A stretch of DNA of 64,000 bases from Candidatus Obscuribacterales bacterium (GTDB taxonomy: Bacteria; Cyanobacteriota; Vampirovibrionia; Obscuribacterales; Obscuribacteraceae): positions 1-64,000 of the forward strand of contig JARLHI010000006.1 of NCBI GenBank assembly GCA_031292355.1, read 5' to 3'. Position 1 is the first letter of the stretch. Every line of letters begins with the position of its first letter. Under the pieces are notes generated by a model. The model was not told the origin of the DNA and did no database searches. It was given only the letters and a program-made list of their open reading frames with translations. The translations under genes were made by a program, and so were the position numbers. Shown here one piece after another: positions 43,834 through 52,620 of this stretch.

Positions 43834-44948
43834 CTGAAGCGTTCCAAATTTCAATCTGCACAAAATCAGCTCTTGCTGCCACTTCGGTGCGCCGCGGTGA
43901 GACGAAGTTGGGCGAGGAGATTAAGCTCCTTAACAACGCTGAGCCTGGCAAGCTTCCGCAAGCATTGGCCGATAGTGTCGCATCTGGTGCGCGTTATGCA
44001 TTGATCGGAGTCCCTGAAGATATTGGTCCTAGGGCCAATCTTGGTCGCGGCGGCGCAGAAAAAGCCTGGGCTGCCTTCTTGCAGTTCTTTGTGAATATGC
44101 AGGCAAACCAATTTTTCGATTCGTCAAAGATCCTCTTGGTCGGTGCGGTTGATCTCACCTCCATACATGAGCAGGAGAAGCAAATGACCGGTGTCGATGG
44201 CAAGGTATCGACGACAGATCTAAGACAGCTCTGCGCACAGATTGATGACCTTGTTCATCCAATCGTGCGTGAGTGCGTCACTGCAGGTCTTGAGCCGATA
44301 GTGATCGGAGGCGGCAATAACAACTCTTATCCGACGATCAAAGGAGTGGTGACCGCTCTGCGCAAAAGACACAATGATGATAGCCTCTCGTTAGCCACAG
44401 TCAATTGCGATCCACACGCTGATTTTCGCCTAATAGAAGGGCGCCACAGCGGTAATCCGTTCACCTTCGCTGATCGAGATGGATTTCTCAAAGCTTACTG
44501 CGTGCTTGGTGCCCATGAAAATTTCAACTCTCGAGATATGATCGATCGCATGGCTGAGCGTTCTTATCCGCTCTTCTTCTGGGATCAGAGCGTGCGAGGC
44601 GAGAAAACATGGGAGCAACAAGTGGCGAGCGTGATCGATTACTTGTCTAAAAGCAAGATGATCTCGGGGATCGAGCTTGACCTCGATGGCATCAAGAACT
44701 TTCCAGCGAGTGCGAAAACGCCTTTCGGAATCACGGAGGAACAGGCCTTCTACTTTATTCATAAGGTAGCCAGCGCGCTGGACTCGAAATATCTGCACAT
44801 CTCGGAAGCAGCTCCTCAATATGCTGAAGATGGAGAGCGTATGGTCGGTAAGGTAATCGCCAAAACGGTCATAGAATATGTATGTGCCAGAGAGAAATAT
44901 GGCTCTGCCAAACTGGCTCAGTCTCTAGCGGTCCTGGCAAGAGTCTGA
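43830..44948 (+). CDS. arginase/ureohydrolase-family protein with altered metal site
   Basis: 372 residues; ATG 43830 overlaps the upstream stop. The ureohydrolase fold is clear: GVPEDIGPRANLGRGGA, GGGNNNSYPTIKG, CDPHADFRLIEGRHSGNPF (Asp194, His196, Asp198) and IELDLDGIKN (Asp284, Asp286). The first metal motif, normally GGGH, is GGGN with Asn163, so one manganese ligand is replaced. The closest style is formimidoylglutamase-like proteins. Substrate and activity are uncertain; pairing with a nucleophile-less HAD protein suggests a co-adapted, perhaps non-classical, function. Confidence 0.88.
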   Translation: MTEAFQISICTKSALAATSVRRGETKLGEEIKLLNNAEPGKLPQALADSVASGARYALIGVPEDIGPRANLGRGGAEKAWAAFLQFFVNMQANQFFDSSKILLVGAVDLTSIHEQEKQMTGVDGKVSTTDLRQLCAQIDDLVHPIVRECVTAGLEPIVIGGGNNNSYPTIKGVVTALRKRHNDDSLSLATVNCDPHADFRLIEGRHSGNPFTFADRDGFLKAYCVLGAHENFNSRDMIDRMAERSYPLFFWDQSVRGEKTWEQQVASVIDYLSKSKMISGIELDLDGIKNFPASAKTPFGITEEQAFYFIHKVASALDSKYLHISEAAPQYAEDGERMVGKVIAKTVIEYVCAREKYGSAKLAQSLAVLARV

Positions 44949-45309
44949 TTGAATCTCGATAAACGCATCAAGGCACTAGGTAATGACGATCGCAAGGCAG
45001 CCATGTTGCGATTAGCACAAACCAAAAATATCGTCGTCCGAAATAACAATTCAAGAATCAAAAGCTAACCAAGTCATGGGTGGATCGGTAAGCAAGCTTG
45101 AAGAAAGAAAACCGAAGGTGCGCGTCCAATTGTGGCACGTGGTTGCCTCAATTGGACTGCTCTGTGTCGTGCTGCGCGAAGCCAGGTTCTCTTACAAGCA
45201 GCTTTCCATCATTTCCCATCATTTCCCATCAATTTCCATCATTCCGCGCCCCGTGCCATTAGCAGCGGTGCTATTTTGAGCATGAGCTGCATAACTTGGA
45301 GTTAATATC
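44949..45309. other. stretch without a confident gene
   Basis: A 39-codon frame from a TTG directly after the arginase stop runs to 45068 and reads like a charged protein end. A frame at 45076-45279 could give a 67-residue peptide with one hydrophobic helix, but its end is the short-repeat tract. Neither has a good ribosome site. Confidence 0.3.
45202..45246. repeat. short imperfect tandem repeat
   Basis: Four imperfect copies of an about 10-base unit (TTTCCATCA / TTTCCCATCA) lie in tandem. A simple-sequence tract; no spacers as in CRISPR. Confidence 0.7.
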
Positions 45310-45738
45310 ATGAATGACGCTTCTTCAATCACGAACACTGCGATTGAATCACATGCTATGGTCGACCGCATCCGAATTCTGACTGGAAACAATGCCAATA
45401 CTCGACGCTACTGCGTGACTGAACTATTGCGGACTGCTTCGCCTAGCGGCGTTTACGACAAGCTAATGCACTGTACCGTACCCGAAGAAGTCGACCAATG
45501 CATCGATTCCCATGTCTATACCTGTGCTCCCACAAGTCACACAATCAACGCCATTCTGAAGGTGCCCGGCGTCACAGGCCTGAAGAAGTTTGATTACGAA
45601 CTATCGGTCACAAAGGCAGCCGCCTTCGATTGGCCGGAATGCCACGAAAAAATTCTGGATGCGATTAAAACTCATCTTTTCGCCGGCAAAAAAGTTATGA
45701 CCGATGACCGCATCGGTGAAAAATCTCCGCCAAAGTGA
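45310..45738 (+). CDS. hypothetical soluble protein
   Basis: 142 residues from ATG 45310, behind TTGGAGTTAATATC. Mixed helix/strand with three Cys (HCTVPEEVDQC, TCAP) and a basic, Lys-rich end. Upstream of the four-helix paralogue pair. Not recognised. Confidence 0.7.
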   Translation: MNDASSITNTAIESHAMVDRIRILTGNNANTRRYCVTELLRTASPSGVYDKLMHCTVPEEVDQCIDSHVYTCAPTSHTINAILKVPGVTGLKKFDYELSVTKAAAFDWPECHEKILDAIKTHLFAGKKVMTDDRIGEKSPPK

Positions 45739-45797
45739 CTCGCTGCTTCCACTCAAATCTGACAAAGGTTTCAATCTTAAACGCATGGAGATAAACG

Positions 45798-46160
45798 ATG
45801 ACTATCAAGAAAATAATGCTGTTGTTGACGCTTGTCCTTTCTTTGACCTCGGCATTCTGGGTGAGCGCATCTGGGTACTACGATACATGGTGCGTCTTGT
45901 CATTGGCTAGCTTGCTCGCAACCGTTTCATTCTGGGAACAGCGAACAACAGTTGAGCGGTTCCGCTTTTTGGACAACAACTTTCTGGTTCTGGCTGGCGG
46001 CTTGGCATTGGCTTTTATCACCACATTGGCTGTCATTCAGCGCATAACCGATCCGTATCACGTGTACGCTCGCGACAATTTGTTTCTAGTTGCGGTTTTG
46101 GCGATAGGCGGATTGGTCGTCGGCGTTTGTGTTTCCAATGATGCAAAAAGTCTCGTCTGA
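45798..46160 (+). CDS. four-helix membrane protein, paralogue of 25081-25452
   Basis: 120 residues behind ATGGAGATAAACG. Same length, four helices and leading MTIKKIMLLLTL as the 25081 product, with the shared YYD.W, TTVERFRF and AVIQRITDPYHVYA blocks; the C-terminus differs. Followed by the full-length partner gene that is deleted in the other locus. Confidence 0.85.
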   Translation: MTIKKIMLLLTLVLSLTSAFWVSASGYYDTWCVLSLASLLATVSFWEQRTTVERFRFLDNNFLVLAGGLALAFITTLAVIQRITDPYHVYARDNLFLVAVLAIGGLVVGVCVSNDAKSLV

Positions 46161-46221
46161 TGCAATAAGAATTGCACTTCCTTCACCTTCACCATCAACA
46201 TCAATTCAATAGGAGTCAAAG

Positions 46222-47058
46222 GTGGATAAATCTACAAGAACTTATTTGCAGATGTGGGATCGCGTTAGTTTGCTCGAGCCACAACTGCGAGAGGCGCAAA
46301 GCGCCAATCGCGAGCTAGCAATGAAAGCTGTCGAAGATTGCTATCGGGAGCTGTCTTTCAAAATCGATGCAGAGATCGATGAAGAGGCGGAACACATTGC
46401 CTGGATGAGTGCTCGGCAGCTCGCGTGCGACGCGGAGGAAAGACGCAAGGCGATTATCGCTATGCTGGAAATTTGCTCCAGAGACATGAAGAAAAACTAC
46501 CTGGATCAAAACGAGAATCATAAAAAGATGTCGGAGGCTGGGTTTGCCTTCCTGCGCAGTCTGAGCGTTCAAGAAAGCGTGGCGAAAGCCGTCGAAACCT
46601 ATATCGCTCATGAAAGTGAGTTAAATCAATGGAGAATGGTACGTGCAACTGGGGGTTACAGCAGTGTCCCAGGCTCAATATCCCGCGAAGTTTATGACGT
46701 CGTCTTGCCGCTTTTCGAGCGTGATACTAGTGGTGTCAAAACTATTTTCGAGGGAAAGGGAGCAAGTTTGTACGAGGAAGGAAGGCGTTTGTCGGCCGAG
46801 TTCGAACAGCACCGACTATCTCTTGAGGCTGAAGTCAAAGAGATGGACGCCATCGACGAAGCTGCGGACAAGGCTACTCTAGCCGCTGCCAAGTCGCTGC
46901 TTGGCAAATTGAGCGTGTACAAACGCGAAGAACCGCGTTTGAAGAGAATGGCTGTTTCAGCCATTGAAGTTTGTAACGCAGTAAAACTGCTTTCCAAACG
47001 TATCGCCGTCGTCAAGTTGCACCCGCGAACACTTTCTGAAAAGAGTCAGGGCCTTTAA
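46222..47058 (+). CDS. helical, coiled-coil-like protein (full-length copy)
   Basis: GTG 46222 follows AGGAGTCAAAG and gives 278 residues. Almost entirely charged helix, with likely coiled coil at 20-120 and 175-240. Residues 1-25 and the last 60 (KLSVYKREEPRLKRMAVSAI onward) match the deleted copy at 25510-25741. No transmembrane segment. Function unknown; it keeps company with the four-helix membrane protein. Confidence 0.8.
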   Translation: MDKSTRTYLQMWDRVSLLEPQLREAQSANRELAMKAVEDCYRELSFKIDAEIDEEAEHIAWMSARQLACDAEERRKAIIAMLEICSRDMKKNYLDQNENHKKMSEAGFAFLRSLSVQESVAKAVETYIAHESELNQWRMVRATGGYSSVPGSISREVYDVVLPLFERDTSGVKTIFEGKGASLYEEGRRLSAEFEQHRLSLEAEVKEMDAIDEAADKATLAAAKSLLGKLSVYKREEPRLKRMAVSAIEVCNAVKLLSKRIAVVKLHPRTLSEKSQGL

Positions 47059-47197
47059 TCGAGCCAAGCTCACAATGTTCTTGCAAGATTAGTCCTCGTG
47101 GACGGTCACAATTGAGGAAACAACATCATGTGTATTAACAGCTTTAACCCCGAGGGTGCTTGCCGTTCGTGTTCTTAAGCATCGCAGTGGCTTGTTG

Positions 47198-47226
47198 GTA
47201 GAGCGGCAATTGACTTGCCGCTCTAC
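47198..47226 (+). terminator. perfect 12-bp hairpin
   Basis: GTAGAGCGGCAA pairs with TTGCCGCTCTAC around five bases. It overlaps the start of the next frame, which weakens that gene call or makes the hairpin a control of its start. A 16-codon Cys-containing frame (ATG 47128, behind GAGGAAACAACATC) ends about 20 bases upstream. Confidence 0.5.
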
Positions 47227-47472
47227 GCAGCCGGTTCTCTGGTTGGTGCCGCATCGGGCGAACTGTATCACAGGGCGGCAATTTACGACCGGATGACGAA
47301 TTCGGGTGGCTGGAAGCACATCATGACAAATTACAGACAGTCCGAAATAAATGCAGCTTACGCCAGAAATCCCGTGCATGTCTCAAAAGCTATTCGCGCC
47401 AGCGGGAATGCTTCATTATTTGATGTGGGTACGAACGTAATTCAACCTTTCATGTCACAGGAAGAGAAGTAG
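47215..47472 (+). CDS. possible small protein or fragment
   Basis: The frame gives up to 85 residues from a TTG, beginning LYAAGSLVGAASGELYHRA and continuing as good-looking soluble sequence to a TAG at 47470. No clear start or ribosome site exists and the hairpin covers its 5' end, so it may be a gene tail like others in this window. Confidence 0.35.
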   Translation: MPLYAAGSLVGAASGELYHRAAIYDRMTNSGGWKHIMTNYRQSEINAAYARNPVHVSKAIRASGNASLFDVGTNVIQPFMSQEEK

Positions 47473-47725
47473 GTTCGGGTATATATGCCTTCCATCCAGA
47501 AATTGAAGGTTTGTTGGCAATGGTTCTACCTTCGACAAGTTCACCAAGCCGCTCTGGTTGATTCAGGTGGTGTCAGCGTTTTTGAACGCAGAGTGATAGC
47601 TTAAAAACCATGGTCAGCAGGGTGTCACTTGTGACCATTCCGCGCGTTACTTCTTTTCGCGGACTTTACCATAAAAAGATGTTTCCAGCCAGGTCGCCTA
47701 AAACTGCGACTAGCCTAGTCTTTAC

Positions 47726-48796
47726 CTACTGAGGATCGATTATCTCCGGGATTTTTGCTGGAGCTTTTAGTCCGCCAGTCTCCACAAGATACTCGTTAAT
47801 TTGTTTTGCCGCCGACGCAAGTGAATATTCGCTGTTGCCGGTGCCAACTTTGTTTTTTGCTTCTGCAATACTCTTCGGCACGTATTCTTGTGCCAGAGCC
47901 GCTTTGAATTCAGTTAGAGTGTAATGCGTAGATGAGTTTTTCTTCAAGTAATCGAGCGTGTAATCGCTGTGATGATCGATATCGCTCAGCACGTAATTTG
48001 TGCAATCAAACCAGATATGTATTAACGCGTCGATTTCCTTTTTGCGTTTGAGATAAACACTCTTTTTGCAAATGAAACCGCTTGGATCCATAAGACCGAC
48101 AGTGTCCATCGTCAGCACGACGCGTCCGTGTCTTTTCACGGCTTCTGTTCTTTGAGTCAGTCCGGCTCCAGCCATGTCCAGACTGCCATTTTCTGTGGCA
48201 AGCAACCCTTCGTTGAGAGTGGTATCAACGATATTCACTGCCGAGAGCTTCGTGCCGACTCGATTAGCTAATTTCCACAAAAGCATGTGATAAGGCGAAA
48301 ATTTCTGCGCGCCAAATTTGAACTTCAAAAACCTTTTGATCGTCTCTGAATCTTTCACATTTTTCGCATCAAGTTGGGGGACTTTGTCGTTAAAGCTGAT
48401 AAATCCGCCACCATGGAATGTCCATGAAGGAAACAGGTACATCACGGGGTCGTCTTGACCAGTGTTTATGCGCTCGGCTTTTGATAAATAGTCAGACAGG
48501 CTGGCAAAGCCAACATCTACTGTTTGTCCGGCACTGGCGATAGCTGGGAGATGTTCTTCCCAGGGCATAGTGATTAGCTCAAGATTGACGTTATATTTCT
48601 TTTCCAAGCCGAGCGGCTTTTCGTTGACCAGTAACGCTATTTCTTGATACGGCGAAATTGCCATCCTGAGCGGGGCATGCTCGGAGTTTAAACTGGATTG
48701 TCCTGACAATGTATCGGATGATTTCTTTGAACATCCAACTATTGTAAAAATGCCCAGTGACAGACAGAGCAAGGACCTTGTTACTCTAGTGAGCAC
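47726..48796 (-). CDS. ABC importer substrate-binding lipoprotein (NitT/TauT type)
   Basis: The 356-residue protein starts with a lipoprotein signal (helix, then IVGC with Cys22). RMAISPYQEIALLVNEKPLGLEKKYN and GQTVDVGFASLSDYL resemble NMT1/NitT/TauT binding proteins, whose ligands include nitrate, sulfonates and pyrimidine precursors. It diverges from the ATPase and permease genes across 117 bp carrying a candidate promoter. Confidence 0.88.
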   Translation of the reverse strand: MLTRVTRSLLCLSLGIFTIVGCSKKSSDTLSGQSSLNSEHAPLRMAISPYQEIALLVNEKPLGLEKKYNVNLELITMPWEEHLPAIASAGQTVDVGFASLSDYLSKAERINTGQDDPVMYLFPSWTFHGGGFISFNDKVPQLDAKNVKDSETIKRFLKFKFGAQKFSPYHMLLWKLANRVGTKLSAVNIVDTTLNEGLLATENGSLDMAGAGLTQRTEAVKRHGRVVLTMDTVGLMDPSGFICKKSVYLKRKKEIDALIHIWFDCTNYVLSDIDHHSDYTLDYLKKNSSTHYTLTEFKAALAQEYVPKSIAEAKNKVGTGNSEYSLASAAKQINEYLVETGGLKAPAKIPEIIDPQ

Positions 48797-48878
48797 GTTT
48801 TTTCCTTTGGGACGAAACAGGTGATTTGCCCACCTATGGGAGTTCTACCATTCACATTCAATCTAATCTTTGTGAGAA

Positions 48879-48908
48879 TTTATACCATGCTGATATTGCA
48901 AATGTAAA
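48879..48908 (-). promoter_or_regulatory. candidate promoter of the binding-protein gene
   Basis: On the minus strand TTTACA and TATAAA are separated by 18 bases, about 80 bases before the lipoprotein start. The -10 is preceded by TGG. It is a fair sigma-70-like match but not tested against others. Confidence 0.45.
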
Positions 48909-48913
48909 AATGG

Positions 48914-49612
48914 GTGTGCTGTGTGACTCTTTCAATTCGCTCATTCAAAATTTTACCTGCAACAGTCCGCCCTGAACTTGGCGGATACGTAGCTGGTCCA
49001 GGATTGCAAGTCGTCGGTTTGTCATACGATAATAGCGGCGTTTCTATTTTTAAGAATTTCTCTCTTCATTCCACCGCACGCTTGATTGTGCTGAGGGGTG
49101 CTTCTGGTTGTGGTAAGACGACACTGTTGAAACTGTTGTCTGGTCATTTGCAGCCAACTGCGGTCATATCAAAGCCAAGCAATCATTGTGCCTGCCTTGT
49201 GCTTCAAGAAGATAGTCTCCTGCCTTGGATGACGGGCATCGACAACATCTGCAAATTTACTAGAGTTTCGCCTCAGAAAGTCCGTGAGCATTCTATGTAC
49301 CGGCTTGTTTCTAACTTTGTTGATAAAAAGGCTTACCAGATGTCTTATGGACAGCGTCGGATTGTTGAACTTTTTCGCGCCGTGATCCATCATCCGCCTT
49401 ATCTTTATCTCGATGAGCCCTTCAACTTTTTGGATGAAGCTAACATTGAAGCGGTGGCGCCGTTTCTCGTCGAATTATCACAGACTGGAACTAACGTTGT
49501 TTTGAGCAATCACCACAAAGAAGATATCGAGATTCAGCGTTCTGCCGATGTTTTTAAATTTGATGGAAAATTTCCATTGAGCACAATTGACTGTGTCAGC
49601 AGGCTTGCATGA
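48914..49612 (+). CDS. ABC importer ATPase (NitT/TauT type)
   Basis: 232 residues from a GTG at 48914 (another GTG at 48923). Walker A is GASGCGKTT, the Q-loop region LVLQEDSLLPWMTGIDN is typical, and Walker B is YLYLDEPFNFLDEA. The signature motif reads MSYGQRR in place of LSGGQ, and the H-loop (LSNHHKED) is present. The stop overlaps the permease start. Confidence 0.88.
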   Translation: MCCVTLSIRSFKILPATVRPELGGYVAGPGLQVVGLSYDNSGVSIFKNFSLHSTARLIVLRGASGCGKTTLLKLLSGHLQPTAVISKPSNHCACLVLQEDSLLPWMTGIDNICKFTRVSPQKVREHSMYRLVSNFVDKKAYQMSYGQRRIVELFRAVIHHPPYLYLDEPFNFLDEANIEAVAPFLVELSQTGTNVVLSNHHKEDIEIQRSADVFKFDGKFPLSTIDCVSRLA

Positions 49613-50460
49613 TGCAAACATCGAACATCAGTGAAGCCATGCATGAAGAGGCATTAGAGCAGACACTTGTCGCCACCAGACTTGATACGAGTAAAACCAT
49701 AACCCACAAAGTGTCTTTTTTATCTAAGCCAAGAGCGCTTACAGCCATTGGATGTTTCGCTGGCCCGGTCATTTGGATCTTGTTGAAACAATTTGGCATT
49801 GTCAGCGATCGTTATTTGCCGGCACCAATGGCGGTGCTGGAGGCCTTCAATGAGGTCGAGCCTAGTATATTCGTTCACCTTGCATACACATCAATTCGCC
49901 TGGTTACCGGCTTTATCGCTGGTTCGGTCACCGGCATCTTGCTAGGTCTTGTAATGAATAAATCCGTTTCACTAAACCGTCTGCTCTTGCCGTCTTTGCA
50001 ATCGATGCGCTCTATACCAGCCATAGCCACCGTGCCTTTCTTTCTTCTATGGTTTGGATTTTCGGAGATTGGAAAAGTGATACTCGTGGTGACAGGCATT
50101 GCTTTTAATGTAGCTATTGCGACCCTGCAAGTGCTGCGAGAAATTCCTGAAAAAGACCGTATATTATTTAAAAGCTTTGGCAGTGACCCGACTACCTTTG
50201 TGGTCCAGTATAGTCTGCCGCGTATTTTTGAGGCGCTTTTGCCGTCTTTGAGATTCTCACTGTCAACCGCCGTAGGAGTCGTTATAGTTTCCGAGTTACT
50301 CGGTGCGCAAATAGGGCTTGGTTATCTGATTCAAACCTCCCGGTCAACTTTTTCCATACATGTGATTTTCCTTTGCATGCTGCTTCTAGGAATTCTTAAT
50401 TCCCTTTTGGACTTTGCCCTGACTAGCGGCTGGTCGAAACTGGTCTACTGGAAAAAATAA
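49609..50460 (+). CDS. ABC importer permease (SsuC/TauC type)
   Basis: 283 residues; the start overlaps the ATPase stop. Six helices, with the EAA-loop-like block EIPEKDRILFKSFGSDPTTF and LPRIFEALLPSLRFSLSTAVGVVIVSELLGAQ. This is the membrane part of the NitT/TauT importer with the divergent lipoprotein. Confidence 0.92.
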   Translation: MMQTSNISEAMHEEALEQTLVATRLDTSKTITHKVSFLSKPRALTAIGCFAGPVIWILLKQFGIVSDRYLPAPMAVLEAFNEVEPSIFVHLAYTSIRLVTGFIAGSVTGILLGLVMNKSVSLNRLLLPSLQSMRSIPAIATVPFFLLWFGFSEIGKVILVVTGIAFNVAIATLQVLREIPEKDRILFKSFGSDPTTFVVQYSLPRIFEALLPSLRFSLSTAVGVVIVSELLGAQIGLGYLIQTSRSTFSIHVIFLCMLLLGILNSLLDFALTSGWSKLVYWKK

Positions 50461-50546
50461 AGTGAGATCGTGACAATCATTAGACAAGGTGTTAGGCTCT
50501 ATGGACTTCTGTGTAGATGAGCTGAGCGTATCGTGGACTCGAATAA

Positions 50547-51890
50547 ATGGTTAAGCATGACTCGTTTCTAAATCGATATTTCAAGCTAGACGAACTTAAT
50601 ACCAATGTGCGAACCGAAGTTGTCGCTGGGCTCTCCACCTACTTGAGCCTTGCTTATATTCTCGTTCTCAATCCGGCCATCCTCAGTCACACTGGTATGG
50701 ATACAAGTGCCATTTTATTTGCCACTGCCATCGCTTCTGGCGTCGCTACTCTGGCGATGGGACTGTGGGCAAAACTACCTTTTGCTGTGGCACCAGGCTT
50801 AGAGATGAGTGGCTTTTTTGCGTTTAGTGTTTGCGGCAGTCTGGGAATGACCTGGCAACAAGGGTTAGGAACCGTTTTTTGGTCAGGCGTTCTTTGCATC
50901 ATTTTGACTCTGCTTCCTGTTCGACAAAAAATCATCGACTCAATACCAGCCGGGCTAAAAATCAATATCGGTGTAAGCGTTGGCGTTTTCGTAGCGACCA
51001 TCGGCTTATTTGTATCAAAAATTCTATCGTTCAAAAATGGGCTGCCTGACTTCTCCAACTGGGGACCTGAAAGGCTAACATCACATGAAGCCATTGTCCT
51101 TTATATCGGCTTTAGTGCTGCTATTGTTTTGGGACTAAAGCGTTTTCGATTTCTCGGCAGTATTTTAGTTGCCATCATTGTGGCGGCTATTGCTTGCAGT
51201 TTGCTAGGAATTACGGTCAAATCACCGCCGCAACTTTCCCCGGCTATGTTAGGCTCTCTTTTTCGGATGGACATCACGTCCGTTGTAACCGACCGTCGCG
51301 CTCTTTCTGTCGTCTTGATTTTTTTCATTATCGATTTCTTTGGTGGTATCGGTAAGTTCATTGGGCTGACAGCCGCAACCAACCTGCAATCGAACGGCCA
51401 GGTACGCAACATCGAAAAGGGCCTGTATGTCGACGGTGCAGGAACTGTTCTTGGAGCAGTGACAGGCACATCGAGCTTGATTGCTTTCGTTGAAAGCGCA
51501 GTCGGCATTGCAGCAGGCGGACGCACAGGCATCACGGCTGTCGTCTGCGGGCTGTTACTGCTCGTCAGTCTAGTGTTTACGCCCCTGGTTGCTCTGGTGC
51601 CCGCAGAAGCTGCCGCAGGGATTACACTGTACGTCGGTTGGCTGTTGTTACCTGTTCGCCACTTTCGTGATGAACAAACAACGTTTGGACGGTTTGACGT
51701 CTTCGTTGCGATAATGATGGGCGCAATATCTCTAGTAACCTTTGGCCTCGATAAAGCTATGCTGGTGGGATTCTTAGCCTACACAATTCGCCAGGTCGTT
51801 TTACCTAAGGAAAAGCTCAATTACTATCTTCTGGCTACAACTTTGCTTCTGACCTTTTCGACGATGATGCAGTATATGTTTGCTCGCTGA
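50547..51890 (+). CDS. NCS2-family purine-type permease (AzgA-like)
   Basis: 447 residues, 12 to 14 helices. Family marks are NVRTEVVAGLSTYLSLAYILVLNP, APGLEMSGFFAFSVC and GTSSLIAFVESAVGIAAGGRTG. The usual family block APGMGxNA reads APGLEMSG. AzgA-type proteins take up adenine, guanine or hypoxanthine with protons. Its place next to the ABC importer suggests a joint nucleobase or precursor role. Confidence 0.92.
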   Translation: MVKHDSFLNRYFKLDELNTNVRTEVVAGLSTYLSLAYILVLNPAILSHTGMDTSAILFATAIASGVATLAMGLWAKLPFAVAPGLEMSGFFAFSVCGSLGMTWQQGLGTVFWSGVLCIILTLLPVRQKIIDSIPAGLKINIGVSVGVFVATIGLFVSKILSFKNGLPDFSNWGPERLTSHEAIVLYIGFSAAIVLGLKRFRFLGSILVAIIVAAIACSLLGITVKSPPQLSPAMLGSLFRMDITSVVTDRRALSVVLIFFIIDFFGGIGKFIGLTAATNLQSNGQVRNIEKGLYVDGAGTVLGAVTGTSSLIAFVESAVGIAAGGRTGITAVVCGLLLLVSLVFTPLVALVPAEAAAGITLYVGWLLLPVRHFRDEQTTFGRFDVFVAIMMGAISLVTFGLDKAMLVGFLAYTIRQVVLPKEKLNYYLLATTLLLTFSTMMQYMFAR

Positions 51891-51942
51891 TTCAATTCGG
51901 AGATTATCTGCACCCCACCTATTTTACGTAGAGAAAAATAAA

Positions 51943-52620
51943 TTGCCGAAGCTTTTAATAATCGATGACGACACAGGGCTTACAGAAGCTCTTAAAAACT
52001 ACCTGTCACAACATGGCTTTTTAGTGGAGTGCACGCCCAGTGCTGAAGATGCATTGCAAATTCTTTCGGAATATTCATACGACGCGCTGATCGTTGATTG
52101 GAATTTGCCTGAGATGAGCGGTGAATTGCTGGTCAAAAGATTCAGAGAAGCTGGGGACCACACTCCAGTCATGTTTCTAACGGGTCAAAATAATGTAAGC
52201 ACTTTGGAACGAGGGTTCGAAGTCGGTGCAGATGATTATCTCACCAAGCCATTTGAGCCCAGGGAGTTGGTCGCGAGACTAAAGGGACTTCTTAAAAGAC
52301 GCGCTAATCCATTCCAAAATGAGTTAAGAGTGATGGATCTAGTTCTGAAACCAGAACTGCATATAATGCTTGCCGGTGATGTGGAGGTCAAACTCAGATC
52401 TAAAGAAGTGGCATTGTTGGAGTTCCTGATTCGTCACCCAAATAGAATATTTACGGCACAGCAAATTATGAATGCAGTCTGGGCTTCTGATAGTGAAAGC
52501 TCCGCTCACTCGGTACGCACATGGATGGGATTGCTGCGGCACAAACTGGCTTCTGTAGGTCACCAGGATCTTATAAAGACTGTTGCTGGCGCAGGGTATA
52601 TTCTAGAGATGCGCGATTAG
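51943..52620 (+). CDS. OmpR-family response regulator
   Basis: TTG 51943 gives 225 residues starting LPKLLIIDDDTG; the frame is open back to 51880, inside the permease end. The receiver domain has the acidic pair Asp8-Asp9, phospho-acceptor Asp52 (VDWNLPEMSG), Thr80 and Lys102 (LTKPFEPRE). The C-terminal half is a winged-helix DNA-binding domain (SKEVALLEFLIRHPNRIFT, HSVRTWMGLLRHKL). It converges on the double kinase with overlapping stops and is its obvious partner. Confidence 0.93.
   Translation: MPKLLIIDDDTGLTEALKNYLSQHGFLVECTPSAEDALQILSEYSYDALIVDWNLPEMSGELLVKRFREAGDHTPVMFLTGQNNVSTLERGFEVGADDYLTKPFEPRELVARLKGLLKRRANPFQNELRVMDLVLKPELHIMLAGDVEVKLRSKEVALLEFLIRHPNRIFTAQQIMNAVWASDSESSAHSVRTWMGLLRHKLASVGHQDLIKTVAGAGYILEMRD

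Noticed and set aside
45202..45246. Short tandem repeat considered as CRISPR
   Set aside because: The units are about 10 bases, directly adjacent and without spacers.
50461..50546. Purine riboswitch before the NCS2 permease
   Set aside because: Only 86 bases are available and I see no three-stem purine aptamer pattern.
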